Shown in pieces: positions 1 through 8,732 of a stretch of 64,000 nt of DNA (positions are counted from its first letter, which is position 1; each line of letters opens with the position of its first letter). The stretch covers positions 5,703,894-5,767,893 of the forward strand of contig NZ_JAJOZC010000001.1 of NCBI RefSeq assembly GCF_023701695.1, read 5' to 3'. The position numbers and the translations under genes are program-made. The stretch is from Streptomyces sp. RKAG290. GTDB lineage: Bacteria > Actinomycetota > Actinomycetes > Streptomycetales > Streptomycetaceae. Below the pieces are notes generated by a model, which was not told where the DNA came from, did no database searches, and saw only the letters and a program-made list of their open reading frames with translations.

Positions 1-1
1 G

Positions 2-1360
2 GAGCTCGGCCTCGCCGAGACCCAGCAGACGCTGCTGCTCAACGGCCTGCGCGACCGGATCGTCGTGCAGACGGACGGCCAGCTCAAGACCGGCCGCGAC
101 GTCGTCATCGCCGCACTGCTGGGCGCCGAGGAGTTCGGTTTCGCGACCGCGCCGCTCGTCGTCTCCGGCTGCGTCATGATGCGCGTCTGCCACCTGGACA
201 CCTGCCCGGTCGGCATCGCCACCCAGAACCCGGTCCTGCGCGACCGCTTCTCCGGCAAGGCCGAGTACGTCGTCAACTTCTTCGAGTTCATCGCCCAGGA
301 AGTCCGCGAGATCCTCGCCGAGCTCGGCTTCCGTACGATCGAAGAGGCCGTCGGCCACGCCGAGCTGCTCGACACCGACCGTGCGATCACGCACTGGAAG
401 GCACAGGGCCTCGACCTCAAGCCGCTGTTCCACGTCCCCGAGCTGGCCGACGGCGCCGTCCGCCACCAGAGCACGGAGCAGGACCACGGCCTGGACAAGG
501 CACTCGACAACGAGCTCATCAAGCTCGCCGCCGACGCCCTGCAGGCCGACAGCGCCGAGGCCGCCCAGCCGGTCCGCGCACAGATCGCGATCCGCAACAT
601 CAACCGGACCGTGGGCACCATGCTCGGTCACGAGGTCACGAAGAAGTTCGGCGGTGCGGGCCTGCCCGAGGACACCATCGACATCACCTTCACCGGCTCC
701 GCCGGCCAGTCCTTCGGTGCCTTCCTGCCCAGCGGTGTGACGCTGCGACTGGAGGGCGACGCCAACGACTACGTCGGCAAGGGCCTCTCCGGCGGCCGCG
801 TCATCGTCCGCCCGGACCGCGGCGCCGACCACCTCGCCGAGTACTCCACCATCGCGGGCAACACCATCGCCTACGGCGCCACCGGCGGCGAGCTGTTCCT
901 GCGCGGCCGGACCGGCGAGCGGTTCTGCGTCCGCAACTCCGGCGCCACCGTCGTCTCGGAAGGCGTGGGCGACCACGGCTGCGAGTACATGACCGGCGGA
1001 CACGCCGTCGTCCTCGGTGAGACCGGACGCAACTTCGCCGCGGGCATGTCGGGCGGTGTCGCCTACGTCATCGACCTGAACCGCGACCACGTCAACGTCG
1101 GGAACCTCGGCGCGGTCGAGGCACTCTCCGACACCGACAAGCAGTGGCTGCACGACGTCGTGCGCCGCCACCAGGAAGAGACCGGATCCACGGTCGCCGA
1201 GAAGCTTCTCGCCGAGTGGGACACCGCGGTGGCCCGCTTCAGCAAGATCATCCCGTCCACCTACAAGGCAGTGCTCGCCGCCAAGGACGCCGCTGAGCTC
1301 GCCGGTCTCTCCGAGCAGGAGACCACCGAGAAGATGATGGAGGCGGCGACCAATGGCTGA
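2..1360 (+). CDS. gltB: Glutamate synthase large subunit, C-terminal part (5' end outside window)
   Basis: C-terminal 452 residues of the NADPH-dependent GOGAT alpha chain, which makes glutamate from glutamine and 2-oxoglutarate in the cytosol. The frame is open from base 2, so the gene begins upstream. The end of the FMN-binding synthase domain shows the cysteine cluster GCVMMRVCHLDTCPVG, which holds the 3Fe-4S centre. It is followed by the glycine-rich beta-helix GXGXG domain (GSAGQSFGAF, GLSGGRVIV, YGATGGELF, YMTGGHAVVLG). The stop overlaps the start of gltD by 8 bases, implying translational coupling. Identity is secure; only the length is unknown. Confidence 0.97.
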   Translation, partial: ELGLAETQQTLLLNGLRDRIVVQTDGQLKTGRDVVIAALLGAEEFGFATAPLVVSGCVMMRVCHLDTCPVGIATQNPVLRDRFSGKAEYVVNFFEFIAQEVREILAELGFRTIEEAVGHAELLDTDRAITHWKAQGLDLKPLFHVPELADGAVRHQSTEQDHGLDKALDNELIKLAADALQADSAEAAQPVRAQIAIRNINRTVGTMLGHEVTKKFGGAGLPEDTIDITFTGSAGQSFGAFLPSGVTLRLEGDANDYVGKGLSGGRVIVRPDRGADHLAEYSTIAGNTIAYGATGGELFLRGRTGERFCVRNSGATVVSEGVGDHGCEYMTGGHAVVLGETGRNFAAGMSGGVAYVIDLNRDHVNVGNLGAVEALSDTDKQWLHDVVRRHQEETGSTVAEKLLAEWDTAVARFSKIIPSTYKAVLAAKDAAELAGLSEQETTEKMMEAATNG

Positions 1361-2813
1361 CCCCAAGGGCTTCCTGACCACCGGCCGCGAGGTCGCCACG
1401 ACCCGCCCCGTGGACGAGCGCGTCAAGGACTGGAACGAGGTCTACGTTCCGGGCTCGCTGCTCCCGATCATCAGCAAGCAGGCCGGCCGCTGCATGGACT
1501 GCGGCATCCCGTTCTGCCACCAGGGCTGTCCGCTCGGAAACCTCATCCCCGAGTGGAACGACTACGCCTACCGCGAGGACTGGACGGCCGCGTCCGAGCG
1601 CCTGCACGCCACGAACAACTTCCCGGAGTTCACCGGGCGGCTCTGCCCGGCCCCGTGCGAGTCGGCGTGTGTGCTCGGCATCAACCAGCCGGCCGTCACC
1701 ATCAAGAACGTCGAAGTCTCCATCATCGACAAGGCGTGGGACCGCGGCGACGTCACCCCGCAGCCGCCCGAGCGCCTCTCCGGCAAGACCGTCGCCGTCA
1801 TCGGCTCAGGCCCGGCCGGTCTCGCCGCCGCCCAGCAGCTGACCCGGGCCGGCCACACGGTCGCCGTCTACGAGCGCGCGGACCGTATCGGGGGACTCCT
1901 GCGGTACGGCATCCCCGAGTTCAAGATGGAGAAGTCGCACATCAACCGCCGCATCGAGCAGATGCGCGCGGAGGGCACCAAGTTCCGCACCGAGGTGGAG
2001 GTCGGCAAGGACGTCGACGCCGCCAAGCTGCGCCGCCGCTACGACGCCGTCGTCATCGCCGCCGGTGCCACCGTCTCCCGCGATCTGCCCGTCCCGGGCC
2101 GTGAGCTGAACGGCGTGCACTACGCGATGGAGTACCTGCCGCTCGCCAACAAGGTGCAGGAGGGCGACCTGACGGTCTCCCCGATCACCGCCGAGGGCAA
2201 GCACGTCGTCGTCATCGGCGGCGGCGACACCGGTGCCGACTGCGTCGGCACCGCCCACCGGCAGGGCGCGCTCTCCGTCACGCAGCTGGAGATCATGCCC
2301 AGGCCCGGCGAGGACCGCAACGCCAACCAGCCCTGGCCGACCTTCCCGATGCTCTACAAGGTCACCTCCGCGCACGAGGAGGGCGGCGAGCGGGTCTACT
2401 CCGTCTCCACCACCCACTTCGAGGGCGACGAGGACGGCAACGTCCAGTCGCTGCACCTCGCCGAGGTGGAGTTCAAGGACGGGAAGCTGGAGCAGAAGCC
2501 CGGCACCGAGCGGAAGATTCCCGCGCAGCTGGTCACCCTCGCCATGGGCTTCACCGGCACCGACCAGGCCAACGGCCTGGTCCAGCAGTTCGGCCTGGAG
2601 CTCGACGCCCGCGGCAACATCGCCCGCGACGAGCACTACGCGACCAACGTCGACGGCGTCTACGTCGCCGGTGACGCCGGCCGCGGCCAGTCCCTCATCG
2701 TGTGGGCCATCGCCGAGGGCCGCTCCGCGGCACGCGGCGTGGACCGCTTCCTGACCGGAGCCAGCGCACTGCCGGCCCCGATCCGCCCGACAGACCGTTC
2801 CATGATGGTCTGA
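1353..2813 (+). CDS. gltD: Glutamate synthase small subunit (NADPH, FAD)
   Basis: The 486-residue beta chain passes electrons from NADPH through FAD and two 4Fe-4S clusters to GltB. The N-terminal ferredoxin-like part has CMDCGIPFCHQGCPLGN (about residues 47-63) and CPAPCESAC (about 98-106). The FAD Rossmann motif GSGPAG lies near 151, the NADPH motif GGGDTG near 290, and the second FAD contact GVYVAGDAGRG near 438. The length is normal for bacterial GltD. The ATG lies inside the last codons of gltB (8-base overlap), so the two form one operon. A strong hairpin follows at 2861-2902. Confidence 0.97.
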   Translation: MADPKGFLTTGREVATTRPVDERVKDWNEVYVPGSLLPIISKQAGRCMDCGIPFCHQGCPLGNLIPEWNDYAYREDWTAASERLHATNNFPEFTGRLCPAPCESACVLGINQPAVTIKNVEVSIIDKAWDRGDVTPQPPERLSGKTVAVIGSGPAGLAAAQQLTRAGHTVAVYERADRIGGLLRYGIPEFKMEKSHINRRIEQMRAEGTKFRTEVEVGKDVDAAKLRRRYDAVVIAAGATVSRDLPVPGRELNGVHYAMEYLPLANKVQEGDLTVSPITAEGKHVVVIGGGDTGADCVGTAHRQGALSVTQLEIMPRPGEDRNANQPWPTFPMLYKVTSAHEEGGERVYSVSTTHFEGDEDGNVQSLHLAEVEFKDGKLEQKPGTERKIPAQLVTLAMGFTGTDQANGLVQQFGLELDARGNIARDEHYATNVDGVYVAGDAGRGQSLIVWAIAEGRSAARGVDRFLTGASALPAPIRPTDRSMMV

Positions 2814-2860
2814 TCCACGGCACAACAGACGTCCCGTACAACGGCGTACGGAACTGAACG

Positions 2861-2902
2861 CGGCGCCTGCCCGTCCCCGACCGGACGATTCGGCAGGCGC
2901 CG
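2861..2902 (+). terminator. Hairpin after gltD
   Basis: An 11-bp perfect stem (CGGCGCCTGCC / GGCAGGCGCCG) encloses a 20-base loop that itself contains CGTCC/GGACG. It lies 48 bases after the gltD stop and before the convergent rhomboid gene, as expected for a shared terminator. There is no U-tract, which is common in Streptomyces. Confidence 0.7.
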
Positions 2903-2946
2903 TGGCGCGTCCCGGGGCGGTTTCAGCCGCCCCGGGCCCGGCCGGC

Positions 2947-3870
2947 TCAGCCGGTCAGCGCCGAGGTCTTGAGGACCACCAGCAGCATCAGCACGGCGAG
3001 CACCACCACACACATGGCGGCCTGGACCGTCGTGCGCCGCTCCGCCGGGGCGTAGGCGTACACCACCGTCACGACGGCGCCCGTCAGCAGCCCGCCCAGG
3101 TGCCCCTGCCAGGACGTGAAGCCCGCGGAGATCACCATCCAGAGCAGGAACCCGCCCAGGAACCTGTTCACCGCGTGCATGTCCCGGCCCAGCCGCCGGT
3201 TGATGACGTAGAACGACGCCGCCAGACCGAAGACCGCACCCGAGGCACCCACCGAGGTGTCGAACGGCGCGATCAGGTACACCAGGACCGAACCGCCCAG
3301 CGAGGACAGCAGATACAGCGCCAGATAGCGGGCGCGGCCCAGCTGCTCCTCGACGACCCGGCCCAGATTCCACAGCGCGTACATGTTGAAGACGATGTGC
3401 AGCACACCGAACGGCAGCGAACCGAGAGAGGACTCGCCCGGCGGCAGATGCAGGAAGGCCCCGGTCAGCAGCCGGTACCACTCGCCGTCCACCACCCCGA
3501 TCACGTCGAACCCGGGGTAGCCCGCGCTTGTGTAGACGTAACCGCCGCCGTCCGGGCCGGTCAGCCCGGCACCGGTCATCCCGAACCGGTCGACGATCCC
3601 CGGACTGACCAGCTCACCCAGGTACGCCAGTATGTTGAGGCCCATCAGCACATAGGTGACGAGCGGCACCGCACCCCGCGACACCGCCCCGCCGAACACC
3701 GTCCGCGCCTGCCGCACCGAACGCTGCCCCTCCTTCACGCACTCCACGCAGTGGTGGCCGACGGCGGCCTCGCGCATGCAGTCCGGGCAGATGAAGCGCT
3801 CGCAGCGGGTGCAGCTCACATAGGTCTCGTACGCGGGGTGGCGAAAGCAGGTGGTGGCGGCGGCCTCCAT
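2947..3870 (-). CDS. Rhomboid family intramembrane serine protease with N-terminal B-box-like zinc finger
   Basis: About 307 residues. The N-terminal 40 or so carry paired Cys/His residues (CFRHP, SCTRC, CPDCM, HHCVEC) like a B-box zinc finger. A rhomboid core with about six hydrophobic segments follows. The catalytic serine is in GASGAVFG and the partner histidine in the last segment (GHLGGLLTG); HIVFNMYALWNLGRVVE is the usual rhomboid L1/TM2 region. It probably cleaves membrane proteins within the bilayer; the substrate is unknown. I chose the ATG at 3870 over that at 3885 because AAGGAG lies 6 bases before it. It converges on gltD. Confidence 0.9.
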   Translation of the reverse strand: MEAAATTCFRHPAYETYVSCTRCERFICPDCMREAAVGHHCVECVKEGQRSVRQARTVFGGAVSRGAVPLVTYVLMGLNILAYLGELVSPGIVDRFGMTGAGLTGPDGGGYVYTSAGYPGFDVIGVVDGEWYRLLTGAFLHLPPGESSLGSLPFGVLHIVFNMYALWNLGRVVEEQLGRARYLALYLLSSLGGSVLVYLIAPFDTSVGASGAVFGLAASFYVINRRLGRDMHAVNRFLGGFLLWMVISAGFTSWQGHLGGLLTGAVVTVVYAYAPAERRTTVQAAMCVVVLAVLMLLVVLKTSALTG

Positions 3871-4082
3871 GGCCGGCTCCTTCATCGGTGGACGGGCAGG
3901 GGCGGCCGGTGGGGGCGGCGGCGATCAAGATAGCGGACACGGCGGCCCGGGGAGCAGTCAGGGTTCAGGGTCCTCCGTCCGGACCGGGACGGATCAGGCG
4001 CCGGGGCACGCGAGCCCGGCATGATCTGGACGGGACAGCCCTTAGGCTCGGGGCCACGACCCCGTCCGAACTGGAGAATCGC

Positions 4083-4667
4083 ATGACGTCCGAGGCGTTC
4101 CGGATCCTGCGCGCGGCCGGCCGGGCGCAGGTGGCCTGGAAGAACGGCGGGGGAGTCACCCGCGAGATCGCCGCTTCACCCGGCGCCGCGACGGGCGCCT
4201 TCGACTGGCGGGTCAGCCTGGCGGACGTCACCGAGGACGGGCCGTTCTCCGTCTTCCCGGGCGTCGACCGCACCCTGACCGTGGTGGAGGGCGAGGGGAT
4301 GGACCTGATGGTGGGCGGCGAACACCACATCGTCGACGAGCCGTACTGGCCCCACGACTTCCCCGGCGACCTGGAGACCGACGGCCGGCTGCTGGCGGGC
4401 CCGGTGGTGAACCTGAACGTGATGTACCGCAGGGACCGGGTGCGGGCCCAGGTGGCGGTGGTACGGGGAACCCTCCGGCTGGCGGCGCCGGAGGGCGGGG
4501 CGGTGCTGGCCGTGGCGCTGGAGGACGGGGCCGTCATCGAGGGGACGGACACCGGACTGGGCCGCTACGACGCGGTGTTGCTACGGCACCGCGCCCCCTG
4601 CGTGCTGCGGACGCAGGGATACGCGGCGCTGGTCACGCTGACGGGTCAGGAACCGGGCAGCCAGTAG
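4083..4667 (+). CDS. HutD/Ves family protein
   Basis: A 194-residue cupin-fold protein of the HutD/Ves family. Family hallmarks are WKNGGGVTREIA near the N-terminus, DWRVSLADV, GPFSVFPGVDRTLTVVEG and GPVVNLNVMYRRD. HutD proteins accompany histidine-use genes and Ves is cold-linked in E. coli, but the biochemical role is not settled. No hut gene is nearby, so function here is open. The ATG at 4083 has GGAGA 6 bases upstream; the longer open frame from 3888 lacks family similarity. The 3' end overlaps the convergent gene at 4646 by 22 bases. Confidence 0.85.
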   Translation: MTSEAFRILRAAGRAQVAWKNGGGVTREIAASPGAATGAFDWRVSLADVTEDGPFSVFPGVDRTLTVVEGEGMDLMVGGEHHIVDEPYWPHDFPGDLETDGRLLAGPVVNLNVMYRRDRVRAQVAVVRGTLRLAAPEGGAVLAVALEDGAVIEGTDTGLGRYDAVLLRHRAPCVLRTQGYAALVTLTGQEPGSQ

Positions 4668-4933
4668 CGGTGCACCGGCGAGACCGCCGGGCGCTCGGAC
4701 GACATGGGCAGCCCCTGCTTCTCGGCGACCGGCATCATCACGACGCCGAACTTGTCCATGGCCTCCTCGGACTCCCAGAGGTCGTAGACCTCGATGCCCG
4801 AATCCGTCGGTACGCAGACGTGCGACATGCACCCGGCGAAGGTGTCACCCGGCAGGGCCTGCAGCTCCGCGTTGAGCGCGTCGTACTGGTCCGTGGTCAC
4901 GCCCTGCATGGTGGCCTTCATGAAGATTGCCAT
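4646..4933 (-). CDS. Small conserved protein, ABM/dimeric alpha-beta-barrel-like
   Basis: 95 residues, cytosolic, no signal peptide. Segments such as MKATMQGVTTDQYDALNAEL and VYDLWESEEAMDKFGVVM resemble the small ferredoxin-like fold of antibiotic-biosynthesis-monooxygenase-type proteins. I cannot name a reaction. A GAGGTGAG ribosome site lies about 6 bases before the ATG. It is a single gene, tail-to-tail with the HutD gene with a 22-base overlap. Confidence 0.65.
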   Translation of the reverse strand: MAIFMKATMQGVTTDQYDALNAELQALPGDTFAGCMSHVCVPTDSGIEVYDLWESEEAMDKFGVVMMPVAEKQGLPMSSERPAVSPVHRYWLPGS

Positions 4934-5102
4934 CTGAACTCACCTCGGGAGCCGGGATCGGTCCTCCCCGCCGCCGGACGGCGGCCTGTACCCCTTCCAG
5001 CACACCACGTCCGCACCCGGACAGCATCCGAACGGGTGCTCCGCGACAGTGCTTTCGGGAAACCGGACAGGAGGTGTCGGGTTTCCGGAGTTCCATGACC
5101 TC

Positions 5103-5609
5103 ATGACATCGAGTTCGTGGGCAGATTTCCAGGCCGCGGAGCCGGCCTTCGCCGACACCGTGCGACAGCGTTTCCAGCAGTACAAGCACCACGTCCTGGC
5201 GACCGTCCGCAAGGACGGATCGCCACGGGTGACCGGACTCGAGGTGGAGTTCCGGCTGGGTGAGCCGTTCCTCGGCATGATGCCGAACTCCCGCAAGGCA
5301 CTTGATCTGCGCCGCGACCCCCGCTTCGCGGTGCACGCCAACCCGGGCCCGGACGCCGAGATGGCCGACGGGGACGTCCGGATCTCCGGGCGGGCGGTGG
5401 AGGTGACCGACCCCGCGGTGCTGGCCGCCTTCGTCGACGAGGTGAAGCCGCCGGAGCCCTTCCACCTCTTCCGGGTGGAACTGACCGAAGTGGTCCGCAT
5501 CGGCCTCGAGGGCGGCGACACCCTGCTCATCCAGACCTGGCGGCCGGGCCGTCCTCTGCGCAGCTTCCGCCGGGGCAACGACGACGGCTCACTCACCGAC
5601 GCTCCCTGA
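5103..5609 (+). CDS. Pyridoxamine 5'-phosphate oxidase family protein
   Basis: 168 residues with the split-barrel flavin-binding fold: KHHVLATVRKDGSPRVTGLEV near residue 32, SRKALDLRRDPRFAVHANPG, and DVRISGRAVEVTD. Such proteins bind FMN or F420 and reduce or oxidise small molecules; the substrate cannot be read from the sequence. The start at 5103 is preferred. An upstream ATG at 5095 opens only a three-codon frame whose stop overlaps the real start. The 3' end overlaps the convergent acyl-CoA dehydrogenase gene by 21 bases. Confidence 0.8.
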   Translation: MTSSSWADFQAAEPAFADTVRQRFQQYKHHVLATVRKDGSPRVTGLEVEFRLGEPFLGMMPNSRKALDLRRDPRFAVHANPGPDAEMADGDVRISGRAVEVTDPAVLAAFVDEVKPPEPFHLFRVELTEVVRIGLEGGDTLLIQTWRPGRPLRSFRRGNDDGSLTDAP

Positions 5610-6626
5610 CACCGGAGGCCGGGCGGCGGGCGGGGCCGGGAGGTCCGCGAGCACCGTCGCCCGGCACGCCCCCGGCGTCCCCCACGCATCGCGCAGCGGA
5701 CGGGCCTTGCGCAGCCACAGGGACAGATCGAGCTCCTCGGTGTACCCCACGGCCCCGTGCAGCTGCAGCGCCGTCCGCGAGGCGGCATACGCGGCCTCGC
5801 CCGCCGCGGCCTTCGCCGCCGCCACGTCAGCCGCCGCCCGCGGCGAGCCCGCGGCCAGCGACAGCGCCGCCCCGTACAGCAGCGGACGGGCGAACTCCAG
5901 ACCCGTCAGGGTGTCCGCGAGCCGGTGCTTGACCGCCTGGAAGGAACCGATGGCGGCACCGAACTGGGTGCGCTGCTTCACATACGTCACCGTGGCGGCC
6001 AGCAGCGCCTCACCCGTGCCGAGCGCCTGGGCGGCCGTCACGAAGGCCGCCCACCGCGCCGCCCTTGCCGCCCCCGCCGCCACCCGCGGCCCGCGGGCCA
6101 GCAACTGCCCGCCGGGAAGGGGCGGGAACAGCCGCCTGGCCGGATCGGCCGACACGCTGAGCACCCCCGGCCCCGGGGCGAGCCGCAGCTCGTCACCGCG
6201 CACCGTGAACACCGCGTCGACGGCGTCCGCGTCCAGCGCGTACCGCCCGCACCCCGACACCCACAGCGTCGCCGACGCCGCCCCCGATGCCAGCCGCGGC
6301 AGCCACCGGCCGGCAGCCGGACCTCCGGCCTCGTCCAGCAGCACCGCCGCGGCGACCGTCTCCACGACCGGCCCGGGCACCGCGTGCCGGCCCAGCTCCA
6401 CGAAGGCGACCGCGAGTTCGACCGGCAGCGGCCCGACCCCGTCGTGGGCCTGCGGCACCGCGAGGGCGAACACCCCGGCCTCCGCGATCCGCTTCCACAG
6501 GACCCCGCCCGGGCCGTGGTCCCCCGCGGCCCAGGCCCGTACCGCGGCAGGCGTGTCCGCCGCCGTCAGCATCGCGTCCAGCGAGCGGCCGAACTCCCGC
6601 TGCCCGCCGTCGAGGAGGAATCGCAT
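5589..6626 (-). CDS. ipdE2: Acyl-CoA dehydrogenase, ipdE2-like subunit
   Basis: A 345-residue acyl-CoA dehydrogenase-fold protein: helical N-domain, beta middle part, and C-terminal helices with TQFGAAIGSFQAVKHRLAD and LQLHGAVGYTEELDLSLWL. Actinobacterial steroid dehydrogenases work as alpha2beta2 heterotetramers of two unlike chains. This gene directly follows a second, longer dehydrogenase gene (TGATG junction, one base shared), which fits such a pair. By cluster content it corresponds to FadE33/IpdE2 of Mycobacterium tuberculosis, which oxidises a CoA thioester in HIP catabolism. The orthology is inferred from context and lengths, not from an alignment. A longer reading from 6740 merely enters the upstream gene. 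Confidence 0.75.
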   Translation of the reverse strand: MRFLLDGGQREFGRSLDAMLTAADTPAAVRAWAAGDHGPGGVLWKRIAEAGVFALAVPQAHDGVGPLPVELAVAFVELGRHAVPGPVVETVAAAVLLDEAGGPAAGRWLPRLASGAASATLWVSGCGRYALDADAVDAVFTVRGDELRLAPGPGVLSVSADPARRLFPPLPGGQLLARGPRVAAGAARAARWAAFVTAAQALGTGEALLAATVTYVKQRTQFGAAIGSFQAVKHRLADTLTGLEFARPLLYGAALSLAAGSPRAAADVAAAKAAAGEAAYAASRTALQLHGAVGYTEELDLSLWLRKARPLRDAWGTPGACRATVLADLPAPPAARPPVSGSVGE

Positions 6627-7771
6627 CAGCGCCGTCCCTTCGGCAGGCCGAGCAGCCGCTCGGCGATGATGTCCCGCTGGATCTCGTTCGTCCCGGCGTA
6701 GATCGGGCCGGCCAGCGCGAAGAGGTACCCCTGCGCCCATGCGGAGTCCGCCAGCTCCGCGTCCGGCCCCAGCAGGTCCAGCGCCGTCTCGTGCAGCGCG
6801 ATGTCGTAGTCCGACCAGAACACCTTGTTCAGGCTGGACTCGGCCCCGATGAAGGAACCCGCCGTGAACCGGGAGGCGTTGGCGTACGTGAAGAGCTGGT
6901 ACGCCCGCGCCCCCGTCACCGCGTCCGCCACCCGGTCACGCAGTGCCGTGTCCGACGGGTCGCCGTGGGTGCGCCACAGGTCCGCCAGCCGGTCCGCCGA
7001 GGCCAGGAAGCGGCCGGGGGAGCGGAGCGTCAGCCCGCGCTCGTTTCCCGTTGTCGACATGGCGATACGCCAGCCCTGGCCCGGCTCCCCGATGACGTCC
7101 GCGTCCGGCACGAACACCTCGTCCAGGAACAGCTCGGCGAAGGCGGGCTTGCCGTCCAGGCGCCCGACCGGCCGCACCGAGACGCCTGGCGCGGACAGGC
7201 CGAACATCAGATACGTCAGCCCGTGATGCGGCTTCGCCGCCTTCGGGTCCGTACGGAAGATGCCGAACGCCCGGTCCGCGAACGCCGCCCGCGACGACCA
7301 GGTCTTCTGCCCCGACAGCAGCCAGCCGCCGTCCGTACGCACCGCCCGCGAGCGCAGCGACGCCAGGTCGGAGCCGGCCTCGGGTTCCGACCAGGCCTGC
7401 GCCCAGATCACCTCGCCGCTCGCCATCGACGGCAGGATCCGGGCGCGCTGCTCGTCCGTGGCGTGGTCGAAGAGGGTCGGGGCGAGCAGGCTGATGCCGT
7501 TCTGCGAGACCCGGCCGGGTCCGCCCGCCGCGTAGTACTCCTCCTCGAAGATCAGCCACCGGAAGATGTCCACGCCCCGGCCGCCGTAGTCGGTCGGCCA
7601 GGAGACGACGGACCACCGGTCCGCGTACAGCCGGGCCTCCCATGCGCGGTGTGCGGCGAACCCCTCGGCGGTCTCCAGGGAGGGCAGCGGCTCGGCAGGC
7701 ACATGAGCCCGCAGCCACTGGCGTGCCTCGGCGCGGAACGCCTCCTCCTCGGCCGTGTACGACAGATCCAT
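6626..7771 (-). CDS. ipdE1: Acyl-CoA dehydrogenase, ipdE1-like subunit
   Basis: 381 residues, full length for the family. FAD/substrate motifs include QAWSEPEAGSDLASL (about 125-139) and WLLSGQKTWSS (about 150-160). The C-terminal IYAGTNEIQRDIIAERLLG has alanine where short/medium-chain enzymes carry the catalytic Glu of YEGT. A candidate base is E244 in TGNERG, at about the place used in heterotetrameric steroid dehydrogenases (inference). It is translationally coupled to the ipdE2-like gene. A KstR2-type palindrome lies about 80 bases upstream in the divergent promoter. The expected complex is a FAD flavoenzyme acting on HIP-derived CoA esters. Confidence 0.8.
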   Translation of the reverse strand: MDLSYTAEEEAFRAEARQWLRAHVPAEPLPSLETAEGFAAHRAWEARLYADRWSVVSWPTDYGGRGVDIFRWLIFEEEYYAAGGPGRVSQNGISLLAPTLFDHATDEQRARILPSMASGEVIWAQAWSEPEAGSDLASLRSRAVRTDGGWLLSGQKTWSSRAAFADRAFGIFRTDPKAAKPHHGLTYLMFGLSAPGVSVRPVGRLDGKPAFAELFLDEVFVPDADVIGEPGQGWRIAMSTTGNERGLTLRSPGRFLASADRLADLWRTHGDPSDTALRDRVADAVTGARAYQLFTYANASRFTAGSFIGAESSLNKVFWSDYDIALHETALDLLGPDAELADSAWAQGYLFALAGPIYAGTNEIQRDIIAERLLGLPKGRR

Positions 7772-7849
7772 CAGGCGCCCGCCTCCTTCGGGGCGGCTGT
7801 CGGGCGGGCCGGGTTCTCGTGGGCAGCGGGCATCGGCTCATCCTTCCCT

Positions 7850-7863
7850 AACAAGTGTTTGGT
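7850..7863. promoter_or_regulatory. KstR2-like operator, site 1
   Basis: AACAAGTGTTTGGT lies in the divergent intergenic region between the ipdE1-like gene and the SDR at 7920. It matches the published KstR2 consensus AnCAAGnnCTTGnT at all but one fixed position. Its reverse complement differs at two bases from the site at 16589-16602, which faces the other half of the cluster. It probably binds the TetR protein encoded at 8733. Confidence 0.75.
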
Positions 7864-7919
7864 AGGTTAACGTACGGTCGTCGGCACCGTCGAGGATCCG
7901 AGGGCGAGGAGTCACGGAC

Positions 7920-8702
7920 GTGAGCGCACCGCAGTACCTCCCGGGTCACGGGCTCCTGAGCGGCCGCAGCGCCGTCATCACCGCCGCGGCCGGCGCCGGC
8001 ATCGGCGGCGCCACCGCCCGCAGATTCCTCGAGGAGGGCGCCGGCATCGTCATCGGCGACGCGCACACCCGCCGGCTGAAGGAGACCGAACAGGCCCTCG
8101 CCGACGAGTTCGGCGCGGACCGCGTCGCCTCACTGCCCTGCGACGTCACCGACGAGACCCAGGTCCAGGCCCTGTTCGCACGCGCCGAACAGATCCACGG
8201 CGGCCTCGACATCGTCGTCAACAACGCCGGACTCGGCGGCACCGCGACACTCACCGACATGACCGACGCCCAGTGGACCAAGGTCCTCGACGTCACCCTG
8301 AACGGCACCTTCCGCTGCACCCGCGCCGCCCTGCGCTCCTTCAGGGCCACCGGCCGCCCCGGCGTCGTCGTCAACAACGCCTCCGTCGTCGGCTGGCGCG
8401 CACAGAGCGGGCAGGCCCACTACGCCGCAGCCAAGGCGGGCGTCATGGCACTCACCCGCTGCGCCGCCGTCGAAGCCGCGGAGTACGGCGTGCGGGTCAA
8501 CGCGGTCGCCCCCAGCCTCGCCATGCACCCGCACCTGGTGAAGGTCACCTCCGCCGAACTCCTCGACGAACTGACCGCGAAGGAGGCCTTCGGCCGCTAC
8601 GCCGAACCGTGGGAGATCGCCAACGTCATCGTCTTCCTCGCCAGCGGCTACTCCTCCTACATGACGGGCGAGGTCGTCTCCGTCAGCAGCCAGCATGCCT
8701 GA
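7920..8702 (+). CDS. ipdF: Short-chain dehydrogenase, ipdF-like
   Basis: 260 residues, GTG start with GAGGAG about 8 bases upstream. Classical SDR features are TAAAGAGIGG (cofactor loop), NNAG, the catalytic Ser in NNASVVGW, YAAAK (Tyr/Lys) and VNAVAPSLAM. In mycobacterial HIP catabolism IpdF (Rv3559c, close to this length) oxidises the hydroxyl formed after HIP-CoA reduction. Here the assignment rests on position next to ipdE, kstR2 and fadA6 homologues. It is the first gene of a rightward unit, SDR-TetR-thiolase, with gaps of 30 and 21 bases. Confidence 0.75.
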   Translation: MSAPQYLPGHGLLSGRSAVITAAAGAGIGGATARRFLEEGAGIVIGDAHTRRLKETEQALADEFGADRVASLPCDVTDETQVQALFARAEQIHGGLDIVVNNAGLGGTATLTDMTDAQWTKVLDVTLNGTFRCTRAALRSFRATGRPGVVVNNASVVGWRAQSGQAHYAAAKAGVMALTRCAAVEAAEYGVRVNAVAPSLAMHPHLVKVTSAELLDELTAKEAFGRYAEPWEIANVIVFLASGYSSYMTGEVVSVSSQHA

Positions 8703-8732
8703 GGGGGTACCGGCCGGGCGGAGAATGGGCAG

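Noticed and set aside
1806..2825. 339-codon antisense frame opposite gltD
   Set aside because: Composition mirrors the gltD codons and there is no family resemblance.
5095..5106. Three-codon frame overlapping the PNPOx start
   Set aside because: It could be a leader for translational coupling, but it is too short and unsupported.
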